From Kocuria sp. (GTDB taxonomy: Bacteria; Actinomycetota; Actinomycetes; Actinomycetales; Micrococcaceae): a DNA stretch of 16,032 nt. A model generated the notes under the pieces. It saw only the letters and a list, made by a program, of their open reading frames with translations, did not search any database and was not told the origin of the DNA. Position numbers and translations under genes: made by a program. This document shows, piece by piece, positions 8,600 through 15,565 of this stretch (positions are counted from its first letter, which is position 1; every line of letters starts with the position of its first letter). The stretch lies in assembly GCA_030454085.1 (NCBI GenBank), contig JAKDJD010000047.1:1-16032 (forward strand), read 5' to 3'.

Positions 8600-8893
8600 G
8601 TGGTCATCCTGGATCTCGAAGTCGAACATTCGTTTGCGTCAGGACGCCGTGACGACGCGGTACCACCTCACTTGCCGTGAGAGCTGGGACGACCCGCGGT
8701 GACCCAGAAGGTCACCGCGGGGGTGTCTCAGCGGCCACGGCCGCTTCATGACGGCTGTCTCGGGCCTACCCGTCCGGGTCTAGTGAGGCTGTATCTATTC
8801 CGTGATTTCCCGCGCCGCAACGCCGAATGGGACACCACAGGTACTGCCCGTTCTTCCGGATTGCTCGCCGGTGATGGCCGGGTCTTCGCACTG
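8600..8893 (-). promoter_or_regulatory. Isoleucine T-box riboswitch (translational type) in the ileS leader
   Basis: The leader contains the T-box AGGTGGTACCGCG at 8668-8656. The variable base of TGGTACC is T, matching the A discriminator of tRNA-Ile. The likely specifier is the Ile codon ATC at 8875-8873, followed by a helix CCGG...CCGG as in other actinobacterial ileS leaders. Two further hairpins follow, at 8745-8730 and 8721-8693 (12 perfect pairs). In the tRNA-bound form, AGG (8668-8666) and the bases from 8658 pair with CGTCCT (8646-8641) around the 7-base TGGTACC bulge. In the alternative form, CGTCCTG pairs with CAGGATG (8611-8605), which contains the ileS ribosome binding site, and TCACG (8652-8648) pairs with CGTGA (8600-8596), which covers the GTG start. 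No U-tract terminator is seen, so control is at translation. The 5' end is inferred from the promoter. Confidence 0.93.
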
Positions 8894-8899
8894 CATATC

Positions 8900-8928
8900 A
8901 GTCTAAGCAGTTGGGCGATCCCTGTCTA
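8900..8928 (-). promoter_or_regulatory. Probable ileS operon promoter
   Basis: On the minus strand, TAGACA (8928-8923) and TAGACT (8905-8900) are separated by 17 bases. They match the housekeeping consensus at 5 of 6 and 4 of 6 positions. Transcription would begin near 8893, just before the first helix of the T-box leader. Confidence 0.62.
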
Positions 8929-9031
8929 ACCCCTATCGCCCACGACTTCGGAGCCGGTCTCCTGGTACCTCACGCGCCCCTCAAAGACGCCGATTGGGCT
9001 CCATCGCACCGGAACAGACGTGAGTCCCCAA

Positions 9032-9062
9032 GTGACATCCGGGCCGGTCAACGGCCTAGAAT
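9032..9062 (+). promoter_or_regulatory. Promoter of a probably leaderless transcript for the DoxX-like gene
   Basis: TAGAAT (9057-9062) matches the -10 consensus at 5 of 6 positions and ends 7 bases before the ATG at 9070, so transcription would start at or next to the start codon. GTGACA (9032-9037) could be a -35, with a long 19-base spacer. Confidence 0.5.
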
Positions 9063-9069
9063 CGAGGGC

Positions 9070-9459
9070 ATGACGACTCCCGAACAGCGCAAAGCAGCCA
9101 ACCGGTCCGCCCTCGTCCAGGGAACCGCGCTGGCCGCCATGGGCGCTCTGCATTTTGTCCGTCCTGAGCATTTCGATGCTCTGATTCCGTCCTCCCTTCC
9201 GGGGTCGGCCAGGGCCTGGACCCTCGGTTCTGGCGTGGCCGAACTCGGGGTGGCCGCGCTCTTGCTCAACCGCCGCACGCGACGCTCGGGCGGCCGGGCC
9301 GCGGTTGCTCTCTACCTCGGTGTATGGCCGGGCAATTTCCAGATGGCGTGGGACTACCGCCACAAGGCCCCGCTTCCGAAACTGATCGCTTGGGGACGGT
9401 TGCCCTTGCAGTGGCCGATGATTTCCTCGGGCCTGCGCGTGGCCCGGCACGCGGCCTGA
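9070..9459 (+). CDS. Small DoxX-like family membrane protein
   Basis: The protein of 129 residues has hydrophobic stretches near 15-30, 54-72, 80-93 and 107-120. The segments GALHFVRPEHFDALIPSSLPG and SGVAELGVAALLL, followed by LYLGVWPGNFQMAWDY, match the pattern of DoxX-like four-helix membrane proteins, whose function is mostly unknown. A few relatives act in redox or thiosulfate metabolism, but nothing here shows such a role. The ATG at 9070 is used because homology starts soon after it and a -10 box lies 7 bases upstream. The GAGGG at 9064-9068 is too close for a normal ribosome binding site. The gene is transcribed away from ileS and ends 20 bases before the convergent cysG stop, with no clear terminator between them. 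Confidence 0.82.
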   Translation: MTTPEQRKAANRSALVQGTALAAMGALHFVRPEHFDALIPSSLPGSARAWTLGSGVAELGVAALLLNRRTRRSGGRAAVALYLGVWPGNFQMAWDYRHKAPLPKLIAWGRLPLQWPMISSGLRVARHAA

Positions 9460-9479
9460 GCCGAAAGTACCGGCGCACC

Positions 9480-10685
9480 TCACGGATAATCGGGTGCCAG
9501 GCGAACGACGTCGCCGACCACGATGACCGCGGGCGCGGCCACTGAGCGCGCTTCGCAACGAGCGGCAATGTCGGACAAGGTTCCGAACGTGGTCCGTTGC
9601 TCGGGCGTCCAGCCGCGCTCGATCACGGCCGTCGGCGTCGAATCCGGGCGCCCTGCCGCAATCAGCCGTTCGGCGGTCTCAGCGAGCCGCGTGACGCCCA
9701 TGAGCAGCACCAGGGTGTGGTCCGTGCCGGATGGCGCGGCGTCCAATTGCTGATGTCCGGTGATGACCGTGAACCCTGTAGCAGCTCCCCGGTGCGTCAC
9801 GGGGATGCCTGCCGCCGCCGGGACGGAGATCGCGGATGTCACCCCCGGGACCACCTCGGTTTCGATCCCGTGGGACGCGCAGTACTCGACCTCTTCTCCC
9901 CCACGACCGAGGACAAAGGGGTCGCCGCCCTTCAGCCGCACGACCCGGGCACCGGTGCGGGCCTGGCGCACCAGGATCTCATTGATCTCGGACTGCGGCA
10001 CCGGGTGATGCCCGGCTTTCTTGCCCACCTCGATGATGACCGCGTCCTCCCGGAGCCGAGCCAGAACGTCCCGCGGGCCGAGACGGTCGGCGACGACGAC
10101 GTCGGCCATGGCGAGCAAGAATCTCCCCCGGACGGTCAGGAGCTCGACGGCCCCGGGACCGCCACCGACGAGGGCCACGGTTCCAGGCGTCTGGGCATCG
10201 TCGATCGTGACTCTCCCGGATATGGGGTCCACGGGGGCCGTCCCGGATTCGAGGGCCGCATCCAGCCACGCCGCGATGCGTCGTGCCCGGCGAGGGTCCT
10301 TGTTCGCGTTGACTCCCACGGTGACGCCGTGCGACTTGGCGACGCTGGGGACCCACGCCGTCCCCGCTTCGGGGTCTCCGCCCTTGACACAGAAAATTCT
10401 CCGGCGAGACGCCTCCTCCGACACGAGGTCCTGGGTCGCGGGGTCAGAAGTGTGGGTCAGAACGAGCCACACGTGGTCCAGGTCCGAAGAGCCGAAGGCT
10501 CGAGCCCGCCAACGCAGTTCGCCGCGCGCGCTCCAGTCGCGAATCTCCTGGCTCGCGGTCGGGGCGACGACGGTCACGAGGGCCCCGTCTTCGAGGAGCG
10601 GGCCGATGCGCCGGGTGGCGACGGGGCCGCCGCCGACGACGAGCACATCCAGTCCTCGCAGCTGCAGTCCGAGTGGATAGGTCAT
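9480..10685 (-). CDS. cysG: Siroheme synthase-type fusion: precorrin-2 dehydrogenase and uroporphyrinogen III C-methyltransferase
   Basis: This enzyme methylates uroporphyrinogen III twice with SAM to precorrin-2 and oxidises it to sirohydrochlorin, the siroheme precursor needed by the sulfite reductase in the same operon. Residues 1-155 are the NAD-binding dehydrogenase half, with VVGGGPVATRR (16-26), VTVVAP and NANKDPRRARRIAAWL. From about residue 168 follows the methyltransferase half, with LVGGGPG (172-178), the RLKGGDPF loop (250-257), VPGVTSAISVPAAAGIPVTHRG and LLMGV. At 401 residues it is shorter than E. coli CysG (457), mainly because the linker and dimerisation region after the Rossmann fold is reduced. 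Final iron insertion is likely done by the chelatase encoded at 15566-16032. The ATG at 10685 lies 13 bases after the cysN stop with only a weak GGGA upstream, so coupling is likely. Some annotations would call it cobA. Confidence 0.95.
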   Translation of the reverse strand: MTYPLGLQLRGLDVLVVGGGPVATRRIGPLLEDGALVTVVAPTASQEIRDWSARGELRWRARAFGSSDLDHVWLVLTHTSDPATQDLVSEEASRRRIFCVKGGDPEAGTAWVPSVAKSHGVTVGVNANKDPRRARRIAAWLDAALESGTAPVDPISGRVTIDDAQTPGTVALVGGGPGAVELLTVRGRFLLAMADVVVADRLGPRDVLARLREDAVIIEVGKKAGHHPVPQSEINEILVRQARTGARVVRLKGGDPFVLGRGGEEVEYCASHGIETEVVPGVTSAISVPAAAGIPVTHRGAATGFTVITGHQQLDAAPSGTDHTLVLLMGVTRLAETAERLIAAGRPDSTPTAVIERGWTPEQRTTFGTLSDIAARCEARSVAAPAVIVVGDVVRLAPDYP

Positions 10686-10698
10686 GAGTCCCGGGTTG

Positions 10699-12075
10699 TC
10701 AGCCCTCGTCCTCGAGCCAGTCCTCCAGAGGATCCTGGGCGTCGACGACGTTGGGGGCCGCTATGCCTGCCCCCAGGGTGTCTCCCGAGGTCGGATCGAT
10801 GACCAGAAAGGCGCCGGTTTGTCGATGATGTTCGTAATCCTCCACGGGCAACGGGGTTGCCGTTCTGATCGCCACGGATCCGATGTCATTCAGCTCGAGA
10901 GCATCGGCCGGGGCGTCCGTGAGATCCGTCAGGTCGAGCCGCGCGTGCACCTCCTCGACAAGAGCCTTTACCGTGGCGGCCCCGTGTTTGACGAGAACCT
11001 TCGCTCCGGGGGTGAGCGGCTTGTCGTTCAGCCACGCGATTCTGGCACCGAATTCACGGTGTCCGGTGGGTGCGGACTCGGCGGCGGCGAGCATGGACCC
11101 GCGGGCCAAATCCAATTGGTCATCGATCTCCAGGACGACCGACTGGGGCGATCGGGCCGAGTCCACGCGTTCCGTGCCGCTCCACATGCCGGTCACGCGG
11201 GTGGTCCGGTTGGTTCCGGCGACGGCGATGCTCTGCCCCACCCTGATCGAGCCAGCAGAGATTTGCCCTGCGTAGCCCCGGAAGTCGCGGTAATCGTCCT
11301 CCTCGAGACCGGGGGCCAGGGACCCCTGCGGCCGGATCACGGTCTGCACAGGCATGCGAAACGGTTCACTCGCTTGGAGGGAGCGATCCCGGTCGGGCAG
11401 CTCCTCCAGGAGCTCGAGGAGCGTCGGGCCGGTGTACCACGGGGTTCTGGCAGATGCGGTCACCACGTTGTCGCCCTTCAGAGCTGACACGGGGACCGTC
11501 AGTGCCCCGTCGATCCCGAGCTCTCTCGCCACACGATCGATGTCGGCGGAAATCTCTTCGTACACGGACTCTGCGTAGTCCACGAGGTCAATTTTGTTCA
11601 CCGCGATGATCACGTGCGGGACTCGCAGGAGCCTGGTCACCGCCAGGTGACGTCGGGTCTGTTCAAGAACCCCGTTCCGGGCATCGACCAAAAGCACCAC
11701 GGCGTCCGCGGTCGAGGCGCCCGTGACCGTGTTCTTCGTGTACTCCACGTGACCGGGGCAATCGGCAAGGATGAAGTTGCGTGCATCGGTCGCGAAGTAA
11801 CGATAGGCGACGTCGATCGTGATGCCTTGTTCGCGTTCCGCCCGCAGGCCGTCGGTCAGCAGAGCCAGATCGATCTCTTCGCCCGAGGCGCCGAAGCCTC
11901 GCTCCGCGGATGTTCTGGCGACGGCTTCCAGTTGGTCGGCCAGGATCGCCTTCGAATCGAAGAGAAGCCTGCCCACCAGGGTGGATTTGCCGTCGTCGAC
12001 CGAACCGGCCGTGGCGAAACGAAACAGAGTCCTGGTGCTCCCGCTCGAGGCGGCGAGCGTGTCGGTGATCGTCAT
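10699..12075 (-). CDS. cysN: Sulfate adenylyltransferase subunit 1 (GTPase subunit)
   Basis: This is the GTPase subunit of ATP sulfurylase. GTP hydrolysis drives formation of adenosine 5'-phosphosulfate from ATP and sulfate by CysD. The 458-residue protein shows the G1 loop GSVDDGKST (24-32), the switch II motif DCPGH (105-109) and the G4 motif NKID (160-163), followed by the beta-barrel domains of the EF-Tu-like fold. It ends without the APS kinase (CysC) domain found in longer CysNC fusions. The ATG at 12075 directly abuts the cysD stop (TAGATG), which indicates translational coupling, and the two products form one enzyme. The gene lies inside the minus-strand cys operon. Confidence 0.97.
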   Translation of the reverse strand: MTITDTLAASSGSTRTLFRFATAGSVDDGKSTLVGRLLFDSKAILADQLEAVARTSAERGFGASGEEIDLALLTDGLRAEREQGITIDVAYRYFATDARNFILADCPGHVEYTKNTVTGASTADAVVLLVDARNGVLEQTRRHLAVTRLLRVPHVIIAVNKIDLVDYAESVYEEISADIDRVARELGIDGALTVPVSALKGDNVVTASARTPWYTGPTLLELLEELPDRDRSLQASEPFRMPVQTVIRPQGSLAPGLEEDDYRDFRGYAGQISAGSIRVGQSIAVAGTNRTTRVTGMWSGTERVDSARSPQSVVLEIDDQLDLARGSMLAAAESAPTGHREFGARIAWLNDKPLTPGAKVLVKHGAATVKALVEEVHARLDLTDLTDAPADALELNDIGSVAIRTATPLPVEDYEHHRQTGAFLVIDPTSGDTLGAGIAAPNVVDAQDPLEDWLEDEG

Positions 12076-13038
12076 CTAGAAATACCCGTCTTTCTTGCGG
12101 TCTTCCATGGCCGCTTCCGAGATGCGGTCGTCCGCCCGAGTCGCACCCCGTTCGGTCAGGGTGGACACGGCGACTTCCTGGACCACTTGGGAAGCGTCCG
12201 CGGCCGAGGACTCGACGGCACCCGTGCAGGACATGTCCCCCACCGTCCGGTACCGCACAACCCGGCGCTCGACCTCCTCTCCGGGACCCGGTACGGAAAC
12301 CGTGCCGACCGCGCGGATCATTCCGTCTCGCAGGAAGGTGTCCCTCTCGTGGGCATAGTAGAGACTCGGAATCTCGATGTTCTCGCGCTCGATGTAGCGC
12401 CAGACGTCCAGCTCCGTCCAATTGGACAGGGGAAAGGCCCGAACGTGCTGACCCGGCGTGTGACGGCCGTTGTAGAGGTTCCACAATTCGGGGCGCTGGC
12501 TGCGCGGATCCCACTGGCCGAAGTCGTCCCGGAGGCTCAGTACTCGTTCCTTGGCGCGTGCCTTGTCCTCGTCCCGTCGTCCTCCGCCGAAGACGACGTC
12601 GAAACGGTTGCTCGCGATCGTGTCCAAAAGCGGAACCGTCTGCAACGGATTGCGCGTCCCGTCCGCTCGTTCCTCGAGTTCTCCCCGATCGATGTACTCC
12701 TGCACGGACCCAACCACCAGGTGGGTTCCCAGCCTTTCGACGGCCCGGTCCCGGAACTCCAAGACCTCCGGAAAGTTGTGCCCCGTGTCGATGTGCACCA
12801 ACGGGAACGGAAGCCGTCCCGGGAAGAACGCTTTGGCGGCCAGGTGGGCCATCACCACGGAGTCCTTGCCTCCCGAGAACAGCATGGCCGGCCGGTCGAA
12901 CTCCGCTACGACCTCACGAATGATGTGGATCGACTCGGATTCCAGGATGTCCAGGTCAGTCAGGGGACGGACGTCGGCATCCGACTCCGCGAGTGCCACG
13001 GACGGTCCGCCCCTCCCAGGGGAAATCTCAGTGGTCAT
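12076..13038 (-). CDS. cysD: Sulfate adenylyltransferase subunit 2
   Basis: This is the catalytic subunit of ATP sulfurylase, forming APS and pyrophosphate from sulfate and ATP together with CysN. The 320-residue protein has the PP-loop SGGKDS (55-60), then FPLVHIDTGHNFPEVLEFRD, VVFGGGRRDEDKARAKER and FPLSNWTELDVWRYIERENI, all typical, and the C-terminus RKKDGYF is conserved in the family. The ATG at 13038 gives the family-length protein. The frame stays open 125 codons upstream, but that part overlaps cysH and has no homology. AAGGA (13055-13051) lies 12 bases before this ATG, a long spacing, and fits better a 3-codon frame whose TGA overlaps the cysD ATG. Gene order cysH-cysD-cysN. Confidence 0.97.
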   Translation of the reverse strand: MTTEISPGRGGPSVALAESDADVRPLTDLDILESESIHIIREVVAEFDRPAMLFSGGKDSVVMAHLAAKAFFPGRLPFPLVHIDTGHNFPEVLEFRDRAVERLGTHLVVGSVQEYIDRGELEERADGTRNPLQTVPLLDTIASNRFDVVFGGGRRDEDKARAKERVLSLRDDFGQWDPRSQRPELWNLYNGRHTPGQHVRAFPLSNWTELDVWRYIERENIEIPSLYYAHERDTFLRDGMIRAVGTVSVPGPGEEVERRVVRYRTVGDMSCTGAVESSAADASQVVQEVAVSTLTERGATRADDRISEAAMEDRKKDGYF

Positions 13039-13067
13039 AGAGGCATTCGTTCCTTCGCTCTTCCCGC

Positions 13068-13772
13068 TCACAGGTGTATCCCGCATTCCGTCTTGGACTG
13101 ACCCGCCCAACGGCCGGCGCGCGGGTCCTCTCCCTCGGCCACGGGCCGGGTGCACGGCTGGCATCCGATCGACGGATAGCCGTTGGTCAGCAACATGTTG
13201 ACCGGCACGCTGTTCTCGTTCGCGTAATCGACCAGGTCGTCGAACGACCAGGTCGCCATCGGGTTGGCCTTGACCAGGCCGTGGGAGTCGTCCCAGGCGA
13301 CCAGTGGTGTGTTGGTGCGTGTGGGAGCCTCGTCCCTCCGTACTCCGGTGAACCACAGCTTGTAGCCCGCAAGGGCTTTGTTGAGTGGTTCCACTTTCCT
13401 CATCCGGCAGCACGCGGTGGGGTCCGAAGCGAACAGATCCTTCCCGTACTCGCGATCTTGTTCCTCGACCGTCAGCTCGGGCTTGAGATCCACGATGTTG
13501 ACGTCGAGGGATTCCTGCACCAGGTCACGGGTACCCATGGTTTCTGGGAAGTGGTATCCGGTATCAAGGAAGAGCACGTCGACGCCGGGAAGGTGCTCGG
13601 CAACGAGGGCGGGAAGAACGGCGTCGGCCATGGAACAGGCGACGGCCACGTCGGAGGTCTCGAAGTTCTCGGCGACCCAACGGATCACCTCTTCCGCGCT
13701 GGCTTCCCAGTCCAGACGGTCCTCGGCCCGATCCGCCAGAGTGCGAAGGTCATTCTCGGTGTCGGTGGTCAT
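13068..13772 (-). CDS. cysH: Assimilatory adenylyl-sulfate (APS) reductase
   Basis: The enzyme reduces activated sulfate to sulfite with electrons from thioredoxin. The 234-residue protein has Cys121-Cys122 in ACCRMRKVEPL and Cys204-x-x-Cys207 in IGCQPCTRP. This four-cysteine pattern binds a [4Fe-4S] cluster and marks enzymes that use APS rather than PAPS. The catalytic cysteine is C230 in the C-terminal ECGIHL. FLDTGYHFPET and TGVRRDEAPTR are also family features. Use of APS agrees with the absence of an APS kinase gene or domain in the window. The ATG at 13772 overlaps the sulfite reductase stop (ATGA), with GAGGAGG a few bases upstream in the end of that gene; a longer in-frame start at 13805 is unlikely. 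Confidence 0.96.
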   Translation of the reverse strand: MTTDTENDLRTLADRAEDRLDWEASAEEVIRWVAENFETSDVAVACSMADAVLPALVAEHLPGVDVLFLDTGYHFPETMGTRDLVQESLDVNIVDLKPELTVEEQDREYGKDLFASDPTACCRMRKVEPLNKALAGYKLWFTGVRRDEAPTRTNTPLVAWDDSHGLVKANPMATWSFDDLVDYANENSVPVNMLLTNGYPSIGCQPCTRPVAEGEDPRAGRWAGQSKTECGIHL

Positions 13773-15490
13773 ACCAATTCCTCCTCTTCCGCGTTCTTGG
13801 CCCACCGGGCGAAGGTCTCGCCTTCCGCCCGGGTGTCGATGTAGCGCCGGATCAGACGTTCCACGTAGTCGGAGACGTCGTCGGAGGCGACTTTCAGGCC
13901 GCGGACGGTCCGTCCGAGTTCTCCCTCGGCATCATTGCGGTAGTTCGCGAGCCCGCCACCCAGATGAACCTGGAACCCGGAGGTCTGGCCGCCCTCGCCG
14001 TCGGGAATGATCTGTCCCTTCAACCCGATGTCGGCCGTCTGGATCCGGGCGCAGGAGTTGGGGCAACCGTTGACGTAAAGACTCAATTGTTCCGGAAGCT
14101 GATCCCGCACATCGGCCAATCGCTCTTCGAGCTCGCCGACCACCCGCTCGGCGGTGTTCTTCGTTTCGACGATCGCGAGCTTGCAGAACTCGATACCCGT
14201 GCACGCCATGGTGTCGCGCCGGAAGACCGACGGAGACGCCGACAGACCAAGCTCCTCCGCCTCGGCGACGAAGTTCTCGACCGATTCTGCGGGCAGATCG
14301 AGAACCACGAGCTTCTGGTACGGCGTCGTGCGCAACCGCGCCGAACCGTATTTTTCCATCAGATCGGCGAGCCCTGTCAGCAGGCCTCCCCCGACTCGAC
14401 CGACCATCGGGCTCAGGCCGACGTAGTACTTGCCGTCCTTCTGCAGGTGCGTTCCGACGTGATCACCAGAGTGCTTCGGGGCAGACGGCTCGGGCCCATC
14501 CGCGAGGGCATATCCCAAGTACTCCTGCTCGAGCACCTCGCGAAACTTTTCAGGCCCCCAATCGGCCATCAGGAACTTGAGCCTGGCCCGATTGCGCAGG
14601 CGCCGGTACCCGTAGTCCCGGAAAATCCGGATCACCCCGTGCCACACCTCGGGGGCCTGCTCTTCGCTCACGAAGGCCCCAAGCCGCACGGCGAGTTTCG
14701 GATTGGTCGAGAGCCCTCCACCGACCCACAGGTCGAATCCGGGGCCGTGCTCGGGATGTTCGACACCGATGAGCGAAATGTCGTTGATCTCGTGGACGAC
14801 GTCCTGACTCGGGTGACCGGACACCGCGGTCTTGAACTTTCGCGGCAGATTGGCCAGGTCCGGATCACCGACGAACCGCTCTTTGATGGTCTCGATCACC
14901 GGCGTCGGGTCCAGGATTTCGTCCTCGGCCACACCGGCCAGAGGCGAACCCAGAATCACTCGAGAAACGTCACCGCACGCCTCCGTGGTCGACAGTCCGA
15001 CGTTCTCCAGCCGTCGCCAGATCTCGGGCACGTCCTCGACCGAGATCCAGTGCATCTGGATGTTCTGTCGGTCGGACACGTCCGCGGTTCCGCGCGCGAA
15101 TTCCTCAGAGATCCCGGCGATCGTGCGCAACTGTTCGAGGCTCAGCTGACCGCCGTCCAGGCGGATCCTCATCATGAAGTACCGGTCTTCGAGCTCGCGG
15201 GTCTCCAGCTTGGCCGTGCGGCCGCCGTCGATACCCGGCATGCGCTGCGTGTAGAGCCCCCACCAGCGGAAACGGCCGTGAAGGTCATCGTCGGAGATCG
15301 CATCGAAGCCCTCATGGGCGTACTTCTCCTCGATGCGACGGCGCACGTTGAGCCCGCTGTCCTCGAGCTTGAACTCCTCGTTGTGGTTCATCGGCTCGGT
15401 GCCGTCGATCTTCCACTGGGCGTTCGGCTTTTTCGCACGAGGTTTGGCGCTCGCGCCGCCGTCTTGGTTCTCCCGTGTCTGTGCAACCAT
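13769..15490 (-). CDS. sirA: Ferredoxin-type sulfite reductase (siroheme, [4Fe-4S])
   Basis: This cytoplasmic enzyme reduces sulfite to sulfide with six electrons from ferredoxin. The 573-residue protein has two nitrite/sulfite reductase half-domains. The cluster and siroheme ligands are C430 and C436 (ACTGIEFCKLA) plus C476 and C480 (NGCPNSC). Tyr80 (RWWGLYTQR) and Cys172 (TTEACGDVSRVI) are at the positions of the Tyr-Cys cross-link described in Mycobacterium tuberculosis SirA/NirA, and this supports sulfite rather than nitrite as substrate, as does the cys context. The N-terminal 25 residues are Lys/Ala-rich and probably disordered. The ATG at 15490 has no convincing ribosome binding site but a -10-like TAGAGT 7 bases upstream, suggesting a leaderless message. 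It leads directly into cysH with a 4-base overlap. Databases often label such proteins nirA. Confidence 0.96.
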   Translation of the reverse strand: MVAQTRENQDGGASAKPRAKKPNAQWKIDGTEPMNHNEEFKLEDSGLNVRRRIEEKYAHEGFDAISDDDLHGRFRWWGLYTQRMPGIDGGRTAKLETRELEDRYFMMRIRLDGGQLSLEQLRTIAGISEEFARGTADVSDRQNIQMHWISVEDVPEIWRRLENVGLSTTEACGDVSRVILGSPLAGVAEDEILDPTPVIETIKERFVGDPDLANLPRKFKTAVSGHPSQDVVHEINDISLIGVEHPEHGPGFDLWVGGGLSTNPKLAVRLGAFVSEEQAPEVWHGVIRIFRDYGYRRLRNRARLKFLMADWGPEKFREVLEQEYLGYALADGPEPSAPKHSGDHVGTHLQKDGKYYVGLSPMVGRVGGGLLTGLADLMEKYGSARLRTTPYQKLVVLDLPAESVENFVAEAEELGLSASPSVFRRDTMACTGIEFCKLAIVETKNTAERVVGELEERLADVRDQLPEQLSLYVNGCPNSCARIQTADIGLKGQIIPDGEGGQTSGFQVHLGGGLANYRNDAEGELGRTVRGLKVASDDVSDYVERLIRRYIDTRAEGETFARWAKNAEEEELV

Positions 15491-15496
15491 GCATGG
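15487..15496. repeat. 10-base perfect palindrome over the sulfite reductase start codon
   Basis: CCATGCATGG is self-complementary and includes the ATG at 15490-15488. Just upstream the pentamer GTTCC occurs twice, 9 bases apart, around the candidate -10 box (minus strand, 15508-15495). Either could be a regulator site, but both are short and may be chance. Confidence 0.35.
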
Positions 15497-15497
15497 A

Positions 15498-15525
15498 ACT
15501 CTAGGAACAGTACGGCTCTATCCAA
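15498..15525 (-). promoter_or_regulatory. Candidate promoter of the sulfate assimilation operon
   Basis: In the 75-base gap between the chelatase and sulfite reductase genes, TTGGAT (15525-15520) and TAGAGT (15503-15498) are 16 bases apart. The -10 ends 7 bases before the ATG at 15490, so the transcript would be leaderless. The -35 is weak (3 of 6). Confidence 0.42.
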
Positions 15526-15565
15526 AGCTCCGTCTCAACACGCATCAACACAAGGACTTGCAGAG

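Noticed and set aside
7139..8680. Plus-strand open frame of 513 codons
   Set aside because: It is antisense to ileS and ends inside the T-box leader. Its translation is low in complexity and unlike known proteins.
8693..8721. Perfect 12-pair hairpin in the ileS leader as a transcription terminator
   Set aside because: No U-tract follows it and it precedes the T-box core. It fits an internal leader stem better than a terminator.
13068..13772. PAPS reductase assignment for CysH
   Set aside because: PAPS-specific enzymes lack the CC and CxxC cluster cysteines, whereas all four are present here.
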